From Verrucomicrobiota bacterium (GTDB lineage Bacteria; Verrucomicrobiota; Verrucomicrobiia; Chthoniobacterales; UBA10450): a stretch of 11,184 nt of DNA. The DNA lies in assembly GCA_003218815.1 (NCBI GenBank), contig QHON01000089.1:1-11184 (forward strand), given 5' to 3'. Positions 1-6,163 of the stretch are shown here, one piece after another. Position numbers and translations under genes: made by a program. The number at the start of each line of letters is the position of its first letter. Positions within the stretch are counted from its first letter, which is position 1. The notes below the pieces were generated by a model. That model ran no database searches and was not told where the DNA came from. It worked only from the letters and a program-made list of their open reading frames with translations.

Positions 1-1
1 G

Positions 2-289
2 AAAAGACTGCGCGATACAGTCGGTCAACACTTTCACAGCGAAATCCCGAACTGGCTAAGAACGCGTTATCGAAATTTGGCCGGCCCAATGTTCAAGTGG
101 TGGGGGCTGTTGATGACAAACACGCGGATGCTGGTGTTGTTCGCTCTCCTGTTTATTGGTCAGCCGATGTGGTACTTCTGGTTCGAACTCACCCTGCTTA
201 ATTTGCTGCTAGTTTATCTTATTCTCCGCCAGGAAAACATGGCCGAATCGTTGGAGGAAGCCGAGGTGACATCGCAAAATTCGGAGTAG
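2..289 (+). CDS. C-terminus of a membrane protein, probably a CDP-alcohol phosphatidyltransferase (partial)
   Basis: The frame is open from the left edge of the window to a TAG stop, so only the last 95 residues are seen and the true start lies outside. The fragment has a basic, aromatic stretch (IPNWLRTRYRN, about residues 15-25 of the fragment), then a hydrophobic segment (MLVLFALLFIGQPMWYFWF) and a second one (LTLLNLLLVYLIL), and ends in an acidic hydrophilic tail. Paired C-terminal helices with this short aromatic loop resemble the end of CDP-alcohol phosphatidyltransferase family proteins, but the catalytic DG..AR motif would lie upstream and cannot be checked. The stop is 15 nt before the GTG of the acyltransferase gene, so the two are probably cotranscribed. 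The membrane location is well supported; the family call is tentative. A TTG at 77 could be mistaken for a start, but nothing supports initiation there. Confidence 0.55.
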   Translation, partial: KRLRDTVGQHFHSEIPNWLRTRYRNLAGPMFKWWGLLMTNTRMLVLFALLFIGQPMWYFWFELTLLNLLLVYLILRQENMAESLEEAEVTSQNSE

Positions 290-304
290 ACCGTTACCGC
301 ACTC

Positions 305-1426
305 GTGTCCGAGCTCGAAGTTTCAGAAGTCAGGTCGCGCCGAGACCGCGATGCTTTCATTAAATTTCAGTGGCGAATTTACAAAAACGATCCGGCGTGG
401 GTGCCACCATTAATCATTGAACGAAAGGCCTTCCTTGATCGTAAAAGGCATCCCTTTTACAGACACGGTGACGCAGGATTGTTTCTCGCCAGACAGAACG
501 GCGAAGTCGTTGGCCGCATTATGGCGAGCGATGATCCGAACTACAATTCACTGCATCAATCGAACATCGGCTGCTTTGGCCTTTTCGAGTGCATTGACGA
601 TTGCAACATCGCCGCCGCGCTCTTTGAGGCTGCGGCCGGTTGGCAGCGAAAGAAAGGCCGCGATGAAATCATGGGCCCGATCGATTACTCAACAAACTAC
701 GTCTGCGGATTGCTCATCGACGGATTTGAACATTCCCCCACTATCTTGACTGCGCATAATCCGCCGTACTACGCGCGCTTGATTGAACACTGCGGTTTCA
801 CAAAAGAAAAAGATTGGTATGCATGGTGGTTCAAAGATATTCCGGCGCCGATGGAGCGGTTGCGCAAAATTGCAACCGCGCGCTCCAGGAAACACGACGT
901 CGCAATCCGGTCGATCAACTTAAAATTGTTAACGGAAGAGAGCAGGCGCTTGCGCGTAGTTTTTAATCAAGCGTGGCGGAATAACTGGGGCTTCGTCCCG
1001 ATGACCGAGGCGGAGGCAGAACACATGGCGAGCGAAATGAAGCTGCTGGTAGATCCGAGGATGACTTTGATTGCCGAAATCGGCCACAGACCGGTGGGTT
1101 TCGTCATCTGCGTTCCCGATATCAATTCTGCGCTGGGCAAGATCAACGGACGCCTGTTGCCATTCGGATTACTGAGACTGCTTTATTACCGGAAGAAGAT
1201 CAGGACGGCTCGGTTCGTTGCGCTGGGCGTGGTTGAAAAATATCGTCGTGTCGGTATCGCCGAGATGCTCGTGTTGCAAGTAATGGCCGAAGGCGGTAGC
1301 CGCGGTTTCACCGGGGAGCTGAGTATGACGCTAGAAGACAACTCCATGGTCAATCGCTTTATCGAAGCGATGGGCGCGGGGCGCTACAAAACATATCGAA
1401 TTCTCAAAAGGAGACTGACGAAATGA
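305..1426 (+). CDS. GNAT-superfamily N-acyltransferase, candidate bacterial ceramide synthase-like protein
   Basis: The 373-residue protein has a distinctive N-terminal half (FQWRIYKNDPAWVPPL near residues 21-36; MGPIDYSTNY and a conserved NPPYYARLIEHCGF stretch between about 122 and 165). Its C-terminal half carries a GNAT fold, with the acyl-CoA-binding motif A at about 305-320 (VALGVVEKYRRVGIAEM; the R-R-V-G-I-A core stands for the usual Q/RxxGxG/A). There is no signal peptide, so it is cytoplasmic or membrane-peripheral. Proteins of this two-part type are usually annotated only as N-acetyltransferase. The Caulobacter-type bacterial ceramide synthase is also a GNAT-superfamily protein of roughly this size, and the lipid-gene context makes N-acylation of a long-chain amine plausible; this is inference. 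The start is GTG at 305, because the first in-frame ATG lies about 70 codons inside. There is no good Shine-Dalgarno sequence. The stop overlaps the next start as ATGA. Confidence 0.8.
   Translation: MSELEVSEVRSRRDRDAFIKFQWRIYKNDPAWVPPLIIERKAFLDRKRHPFYRHGDAGLFLARQNGEVVGRIMASDDPNYNSLHQSNIGCFGLFECIDDCNIAAALFEAAAGWQRKKGRDEIMGPIDYSTNYVCGLLIDGFEHSPTILTAHNPPYYARLIEHCGFTKEKDWYAWWFKDIPAPMERLRKIATARSRKHDVAIRSINLKLLTEESRRLRVVFNQAWRNNWGFVPMTEAEAEHMASEMKLLVDPRMTLIAEIGHRPVGFVICVPDINSALGKINGRLLPFGLLRLLYYRKKIRTARFVALGVVEKYRRVGIAEMLVLQVMAEGGSRGFTGELSMTLEDNSMVNRFIEAMGAGRYKTYRILKRRLTK
1409..1413 (+). promoter_or_regulatory. Ribosome binding site of the DIPPS-like gene
   Basis: AGGAG lies 9 nt before the ATG at 1423, inside the end of the acyltransferase gene. 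It is the clearest Shine-Dalgarno sequence in the window. With the ATGA stop/start overlap, it fixes the start of the CDP-alcohol phosphotransferase gene. Confidence 0.75.
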
Positions 1427-2130
1427 GCAAGCCTCAGGACGGTTTCGCTTCGCGGTTTCTGAATCGGCCGATTTCGCGTCGCGTAACGCGTTTGCTACTC
1501 AAATTTCCAATTCATCCCAGCGCCTGGACGATATTGATCTTTTTCTTGCCGCTAATTGGCTGTGTATTTTTGGTGCGCGGCGATTACCTCAACGTTGTCA
1601 TCGGCGCGGCCATTTTTCAAGCATTCAGCATTCTTGATGGTTGCGATGGCGAAATTGCGCGCGCGAAGAATTTGGAATCGAAATTCGGGGAACGTTTGGA
1701 CCACTTCTGCGATTTTCTGGCAAGCCTTCTTTATGTTCTCGCTCTGGGATTAGGCCTTCATCGTTCGAGTGAGGGAATTGTCTGTGCCGTCCTGATCACG
1801 GCCAACGAATCGCTCCTACGAGCTAGCAAGAGCGAAGTGTCGGTGGCCTCGTCCACGTTGCATGAATCGCTTTATGCGAGACACCGCGGAATGATCGGGC
1901 ATTCCGGTTTGCTGAATCTCGGCGACCGATTTGTGTGGTGGCTTTTTCAGCTGACCAAACGCGACATGGCCGTCTTCGTTTTTCTCATACTTGCGTCACT
2001 CGATCGGGCTGAGTGGATCCTGCATCTTTGGATGATTGTCGCCGGCGCGAGCGTAATTCTGAGTGCGATTGCCGCGATCAGATCCAGTATTGGCCATAGC
2101 GATGTCGCGACGCGCGATCCGCCGGCGTAA
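1423..2130 (+). CDS. CDP-alcohol phosphotransferase, di-myo-inositol-phosphate-phosphate synthase (DIPPS)-like
   Basis: This 235-residue integral membrane protein has the complete CDP-alcohol phosphotransferase signature: D72, D75-G76, A79-R80, G89, D93 and D97, the metal-binding and catalytic set of the family. The core LDGCDGEIARA and the preceding FQ..SI closely match my memory of the DIPPS domain of the Archaeoglobus IPCT/DIPPS fusion. Hydrophobic helices lie at about 34-50, 55-70, 100-128 and in the last third. Enzymes of this type transfer a phospho-alcohol from a CDP-alcohol to an acceptor hydroxyl with release of CMP. The acceptor cannot be read from sequence. In a probable mesophile a lipid acceptor (diacylglycerol or ceramide) seems more likely than inositol phosphate; this is inference. 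The start is set by ATGA coupling to the acyltransferase and by an AGGAG site. The last 135 nt overlap the convergent nucleotidyltransferase gene. Confidence 0.85.
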   Translation: MSKPQDGFASRFLNRPISRRVTRLLLKFPIHPSAWTILIFFLPLIGCVFLVRGDYLNVVIGAAIFQAFSILDGCDGEIARAKNLESKFGERLDHFCDFLASLLYVLALGLGLHRSSEGIVCAVLITANESLLRASKSEVSVASSTLHESLYARHRGMIGHSGLLNLGDRFVWWLFQLTKRDMAVFVFLILASLDRAEWILHLWMIVAGASVILSAIAAIRSSIGHSDVATRDPPA

Positions 2131-2835
2131 TTGTGTCTCGGCGCGCGCTAACATCTCGGGCGTGTCGATGTCCTGCCACCAGTCATTTCCAATGTCGACG
2201 GCGCGAGCTTTGCCCTCCGACGCCATCGATCGCACGCCGTCAGCAAGACTGCAATCTCCACCGCGTTTTGCTCGTTCCAGGTGATCGAAAATGTCCAGCG
2301 GACAGATAAAAAGACCGGTGTCGATTGCATCGTAAACTGGTAAATCTTTTCCGATCTTCAGAATCTGGCCGCTGCGAGTCTGTACTTTCATCGCATCATC
2401 GACATCGAAAATTGAATCCAGCTTTCGGTCGATCGCGACATTGAGTTGATCAAGGACGGCATCATGGACCAGAAGCTCGACAATTGATTGATCAAACAAA
2501 TGGTCGCTCATCGTTAAAAGAAACGGCGAGGTCACCTGATTGGCCGCGGTGAGGAGTGAGACGCCGTTTTGTTTTTGCCAATCGCGATTTTCGATGAAAC
2601 AGGGCTCAATCTTGGACGGAATCAACTGTTTGACCGCCTCGATCATCCGAGCGCTTTGGTAGCCAACGATAAAACTGGCCTTCTTGATTCCCGCGTGGAT
2701 TAGCGCATCGATCGTATAACAAATCAATGGACGGCCAAGAACCGGAACGAACGGCTTCAAGAAAGTTTCGTCGGAGCCGCGTAGACGCGAACCCGATCCG
2801 GCCATTAAGATCACTGCATCGGAGATCGCAATCAT
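1996..2835 (-). CDS. Sugar/polyol-phosphate nucleotidyltransferase, inositol-1-phosphate cytidylyltransferase (IPCT)-like
   Basis: This 279-residue soluble nucleotidyltransferase has the nucleotide-binding signature LMAGSGSRL (10-18) with K27-P28, a metal-binding D111 in TMSDH (108-112), IDTGLF (171-176) and a second acidic site W220-Q-D222-I-D224. The order GN/NGVSLL, T-M-x-DH, KIGKDL, DTG-F and W.DIDT matches the IPCT domain that makes CDP-inositol from CTP and inositol-1-phosphate (comparison from memory). Other NTP-transferase substrates, such as choline phosphate or hexose-1-phosphate, are possible. The recognisable domain ends near residue 235. Residues 236-279 are polar and lie entirely in the region antisense to the convergent CDP-alcohol phosphotransferase gene, so the tail is probably not conserved. 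The ATG start overlaps the dehydrogenase stop as ATGA, so translation is coupled. The likely partner is the convergent DIPPS-like enzyme, which would use the CDP-inositol. Confidence 0.82.
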   Translation of the reverse strand: MIAISDAVILMAGSGSRLRGSDETFLKPFVPVLGRPLICYTIDALIHAGIKKASFIVGYQSARMIEAVKQLIPSKIEPCFIENRDWQKQNGVSLLTAANQVTSPFLLTMSDHLFDQSIVELLVHDAVLDQLNVAIDRKLDSIFDVDDAMKVQTRSGQILKIGKDLPVYDAIDTGLFICPLDIFDHLERAKRGGDCSLADGVRSMASEGKARAVDIGNDWWQDIDTPEMLARAETQLRRRIARRDIAMANTGSDRGNRTQNYARAGDNHPKMQDPLSPIE

Positions 2836-3635
2836 ATGCCGTAATATCTCTTAAGACCCCAGATCCTGAGGCGTTGGGGAAGAAATCTAAAAATCAACGG
2901 CGCGATTTGTGTTTGAAATCCGTCGCCGACGGTCATGCGCGGCGGCGGATTCGTCTGATCGATAAGTTCGCAGACACGCCGCGCAACCAGATCGGGCTTC
3001 GGCGCTTTCTTCATGTTGCGTTCGACTGTGTTCCACGTTTTGGCGAGCCTTGCCTCATATCGCGGCCAGAGCTGGTCGCTTTTCGTCACGGCATCGTTGA
3101 AATCCGTGCAAATATCGCCGGGTTGGAGGTCGACAATACGCACTCGCGAATCTGGCAGCTCCAGTTGGATCGACATGGTGAATGATGCCATGGCTGCCTT
3201 CGCGGCGTTGTAAGCCGCCATGAACGGAACTGGAAGACGGCCGGCCAGCGATGTGACATTGATGATCAAACCTTCTCCTCGTGCTTGCATCGCGCGTAGT
3301 GCCAGCTGCAGTAACTGCAGGTGCCCGAAAACGAGAATTTGAAACTGGCTTGCGATTTCTTTTTCGGAAAGATTTTCCGCCGGACCAAAATGGCCGCTAC
3401 CGGCGTTGTTGATCAAAACGTCAAAGTGACCAGCCTCCGCGAGCGCGGCGTTGAATGCCTCCTCAACAGAGCGCGGATCGCCCAGGTCGAGGCGCATCGG
3501 ATGTAGTCGCGGCATCTCGGGAATGCGTTCTGGATTGCGGGATGTTGCCCAAACTTCATCTCCGCGCGCGACGAGCAATCTCGCCGCGGCCAAGCCGATT
3601 CCCGAGCTCGCTCCGGTCAGAAAGATGCGTTTCAT
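2832..3635 (-). CDS. Short-chain dehydrogenase/reductase (classical SDR), probably NADP(H)-dependent
   Basis: This 267-residue protein has a complete Rossmann core: TGASSGIG (7-14), R33 after the second strand (favouring NADPH), NNAG (76-79), catalytic S129, Y142 and K146 (YNAAK). The Asn of the SDR tetrad, expected in the FxxNvfG motif, is Leu here (L101 in FQILVFG). The C-terminus has a hydrophobic, basic end (FRFLPQRLRIWGLKRYYGI), common in SDRs that act on lipid-like substrates, including 3-ketosphinganine reductase-type enzymes. The substrate is not determined; reduction of a long-chain ketone for the neighbouring lipid module is an inference. It sits between the GT-C glycosyltransferase and the nucleotidyltransferase. 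It overlaps the latter by ATGA, and the frameshift-corrected former by ATGA too. No Shine-Dalgarno sequence is visible, which fits translational coupling. Confidence 0.88.
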   Translation of the reverse strand: MKRIFLTGASSGIGLAAARLLVARGDEVWATSRNPERIPEMPRLHPMRLDLGDPRSVEEAFNAALAEAGHFDVLINNAGSGHFGPAENLSEKEIASQFQILVFGHLQLLQLALRAMQARGEGLIINVTSLAGRLPVPFMAAYNAAKAAMASFTMSIQLELPDSRVRIVDLQPGDICTDFNDAVTKSDQLWPRYEARLAKTWNTVERNMKKAPKPDLVARRVCELIDQTNPPPRMTVGDGFQTQIAPLIFRFLPQRLRIWGLKRYYGI

Positions 3636-5126
3636 GGATTACGTTCGATCAAGAATAGGGACAGAATATGGTGCTTCGCGTGGATGATTATGGAACGCCG
3701 AAATGTGACAACCGGCACGCGCCTCCACCCGGCAGGCAAAGGCACGTTTGCATCATCTGTATAAGCGGCAGTCGCACTTTCCAAGACTTCCGGCAAGTCG
3801 GCGCGGGGATGGGATATCACGAAACGTTTTAAACTCGGGTGCGTACCATTCGGAATGGCGTCTTACGTTGACGAAGAGCAAGGCAACGTTTTTACGTCGC
3901 GACGGCGGATAAAGTTGCTCAAGATAGCGCACCAGTCGAATAGGCGGCGCTTCTCCACGATGATTTTCAATTGCCAGCGGGATGCTAATGTAAAGAAACA
4001 AAGCCGGCAGCGCCGCCGCAATCCAATTCCAGGGAGCGGGCATTCGTAAAAAACCGCGAATCAATGCGATCAGGAGCAAAGGAAAAATGATGAGATAATA
4101 TCGCTGCTTTCCGCCGAGGCAGATGAAGATGATCGCGATGTGCACCAACGCCCAAGGAGCGTGAAATTTCCAGAAACGTTGGTCCTGCAATCCTCGGCGC
4201 GAAAACACGTACGCGGAAAATCCGACAAGCGCAATCGCTACTCCGATTGCCAGGACGAGTGGTGATTGAAGAAAACCAAAGCCCAACCCGAACCATCCGA
4301 GAAAATGAGAAGCAACGCGCCCACCGATATAATGCGGACTCCAATCTCCCGCCCCAAGATAAACGCTTGGTCGATGCACGCGCCAAAGCCATTGGCCGTA
4401 AACCAGCTTTGGGTAGACAAGCCAGGCAGGAACGTCAGGCCGCAATCGCGATTGCAGGAACCACATCGGCAACAGCCAGGCTAGACAGCCCGCGAAAAAG
4501 GTGCTTGCGCTTACGATCGACATCTTCCAACTGGCGCGTGCTTGCTTTAGGGTCGTAACAAGAATGACGATGCCAACGAGAATTAATTGCGGACGCGTGC
4601 CCGTTGCGGCGGCGCCGAATAGAGATGCGCTTAGCAACGAGGCCCAATGCTGGCGCCGCAGGAAACAGAGCACGGCAAAAAGCTCAGCGCTCAAGAATCC
4701 CGCGGCGAGCGAGTCGCTCAAAACCTTTGTTGCCGTCATCCAAACTGCTGGTGTGATCGTCAGGCACGCCGCGATCCACCAGGCGAGTCGCTCTGTGAAT
4801 TGCAACCTGATGATGAGGAACCACGCGGCTACGAAGAGCGCACCGCCCAGACTGGACACAAGATACAACGACGTTTCTGGGCTCGTCGCGAAGAATTTTG
4901 TCGCGATCCATCCAAAAAAAATGAAGAGCGGATAACCGGGGGGATGCGGTTGGTGATGCCAGATGTCGAAGGACCGCACGCCCATCGCAAATTGCACAGC
5001 ATCGATTTCATCGAGCGCCGGCGAATGTGTGAAAAAGTAAAGCGCGAAGGCGGCCAAAAAAAGGAACACGGCTTTAATCAGGGCTTGTTGGCCGGAATCG
5101 CCTTGTTCCATCTCGGTTGAGGTCAT
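3632..5126 (-). CDS. GT-C type membrane glycosyltransferase, with an apparent C-terminal frameshift
   Basis: This is a polytopic membrane protein with about 10 hydrophobic helices. After the first helix (about 16-33) there is an acidic external loop, D39-E40-I-D42, then HQPHPPGYPL (58-67). An acidic first loop followed by HPPGYP is typical of polyprenol-phosphate-sugar-using GT-C enzymes (PMT/ArnT and DUF2723-like), which act on the outer face of the inner membrane. The uninterrupted frame ends at 3753 with a tail that does not look protein-like. A second frame, from about 3830 to 3632, gives a much better C-terminus (PEVLESATAAYTDDA, then GWRRVPVVTF and FLIER). It is reached by dropping one A from an AAAA run, and it ends in an ATGA overlap with the dehydrogenase start. 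The corrected length is 497 residues. The start is placed at ATG 5126; the frame extends to 5252 but the extra 42 residues are polar and unlike a signal. ATG at 5111 is an alternative. Whether the shift is a sequencing error, a mutation or programmed is not known. Confidence 0.8.
3827..3830 (-). other. Probable frameshift site in the GT-C gene
   Basis: On the minus strand this is the AAAA run in GAG TTT AAA ACG TTT. Reading through with one A fewer gives E-F-K-R-F-V-I-S-H-P, which joins the upstream membrane protein to a plausible C-terminus that ends exactly in the ATGA overlap with the dehydrogenase. Without the change the frame stops at 3753 and leaves a 117-nt gap. A run of only four A is not a strong homopolymer, so a real mutation is as possible as a read error. 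Confidence 0.65.
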
Positions 5127-5272
5127 AGTGACCAGCGCATTCTTTGTTGTTCGGCCATTGATTCGTATTTTAACTGTCAGGCTGCTGCAAGATAGTCCTG
5201 TGAGTGATGTAATTGTTGTCCGTCTCGTCTCGAAAGATTCTCTGACCACCAAACGATGTCGATTTTGTCCCC
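5127..5272. promoter_or_regulatory. Divergent intergenic region
   Basis: The 146 nt between the starts of the minus-strand GT-C gene and the plus-strand GT-A gene must hold the promoters of both transcription units, since the genes point away from each other. It is relatively AT-rich in its centre (GTATTTTAAC near 5164-5173). I see no convincing -35/-10 pair, operator palindrome or Shine-Dalgarno sequence on either strand, so the promoter role rests on gene arrangement only. Confidence 0.45.
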
Positions 5273-6163
5273 ATGTTTCCGCTGATTTGCGCGGTCGTTG
5301 TTGTTTTGCTTGGGCTGGGCTTCAAGCGGCTCCTGCCTGCTGGCAGAAAGCACCGTCAACAAGTCCGCTTCATTCGTGAAACGTTGGCCGCCAACCGCAC
5401 CTTCGATAACCGCCGTATAATCGCTTCGCTATCGACAGTGCCCGACCGAATCAACAATTTGAGGCCAACGATTCGGTCTCTTCTAAAACAAACACGCCCG
5501 CCGGATGAGATCGTCCTGGCCATCCCGGAATTTTCGATTCGGGAACAACGGCGTTACGCAGTGCCGAAACATATTTCGCGTTGGCCGCGAATGCGTGTTT
5601 TGCATTGTCGCAGGGATTGGGGGCCGGCCACGAAGTTTATTCCCATCGTTCGAGAAGAGCTGGGGGCTGGCCGGGGGAGTACATTGATAATGGTGGTCGA
5701 TGACGATCGCGTTTACCCACGAGATGCGCTTGAAACGTATCTCCATTACAACGAGCAATTACCTGAGGCGGCTCTTTGTTTTCGCGGTGCAGCGATGCCG
5801 CGAAATCTGGATTGGCGGCACGCCAAGATGATTCGTGCGAGCGAGCTTCGCCAGCCGCAACCCGCAGCGGTGATCACAGGGTGTGGGAGTTACTTCATCC
5901 AGCCGAGGTTCTTCGACGAGTCACTCTGGGATTATTCCCAAGCGCCCCAGGGTGCATTTTACATGGACGATATTTGGATCAGTGGATGTCTCGCAAAGCG
6001 TAACGTGAAGAGATATGTTGTGCCCGCATCGGCCATGATGCGGAGTGTGTTTCGGCAACGCCGGACCTTATCGTTGCATGATGTTCCTGAAGGACGCCAA
6101 TTCAACAACAACGAAACTATCGCAATTTTCGGGGATGCCTGGGATGTCTTCGCGTCGCATTAA
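5273..6163 (+). CDS. GT-A fold (family 2-like) glycosyltransferase with N-terminal membrane anchor
   Basis: The 296-residue protein begins with a single hydrophobic segment (about 2-17) followed by a basic cluster, which fits an N-in or uncleaved anchor with the catalytic domain at the inner membrane. A nucleotide-sugar-binding domain follows, with IIASLSTVPDRI (about 49-60), SLLKQTRPPDEI and the DxD-type metal site VVDDDRVYP (D143-D145). Further on are ITGCGSYFI (about 200) and FYMDDIWISG (D232-D233), where the acidic pair is a candidate for the catalytic base. The P-x-x-S...GPATK arrangement is that of a less-studied family 2-like group also found outside bacteria. Donor and acceptor cannot be told. 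It stands alone on the plus strand, divergent from the GT-C gene, and its TAA overlaps the flippase TAA in a shared TTAA. A role in adding a sugar to a lipid-linked glycan is inferred from the neighbours. Confidence 0.82.
   Translation: MFPLICAVVVVLLGLGFKRLLPAGRKHRQQVRFIRETLAANRTFDNRRIIASLSTVPDRINNLRPTIRSLLKQTRPPDEIVLAIPEFSIREQRRYAVPKHISRWPRMRVLHCRRDWGPATKFIPIVREELGAGRGSTLIMVVDDDRVYPRDALETYLHYNEQLPEAALCFRGAAMPRNLDWRHAKMIRASELRQPQPAAVITGCGSYFIQPRFFDESLWDYSQAPQGAFYMDDIWISGCLAKRNVKRYVVPASAMMRSVFRQRRTLSLHDVPEGRQFNNNETIAIFGDAWDVFASH

Noticed and set aside
2727..3185. Plus-strand open frame of 152 codons across the dehydrogenase and nucleotidyltransferase genes
   Set aside because: It is antisense to two genes with intact catalytic motifs, is rich in Arg and has no domain; it is a shadow frame.
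4501..5120. Overlapping plus-strand open frames of 144 and 157 codons opposite the GT-C gene
   Set aside because: They are antisense to membrane helices with clear family motifs, and their polar, Arg/Gln-rich translations are typical of antisense frames.
5150..5215. Possible sigma-70 type promoters in the divergent region
   Set aside because: Candidate hexamers match the consensus poorly or have wrong spacing on both strands, so no specific promoter is claimed.
5127..5252. N-terminal extension of 42 residues on the minus-strand GT-C gene
   Set aside because: The extension is polar, threonine- and arginine-rich, precedes the natural membrane start and would fill nearly the whole divergent intergenic region.
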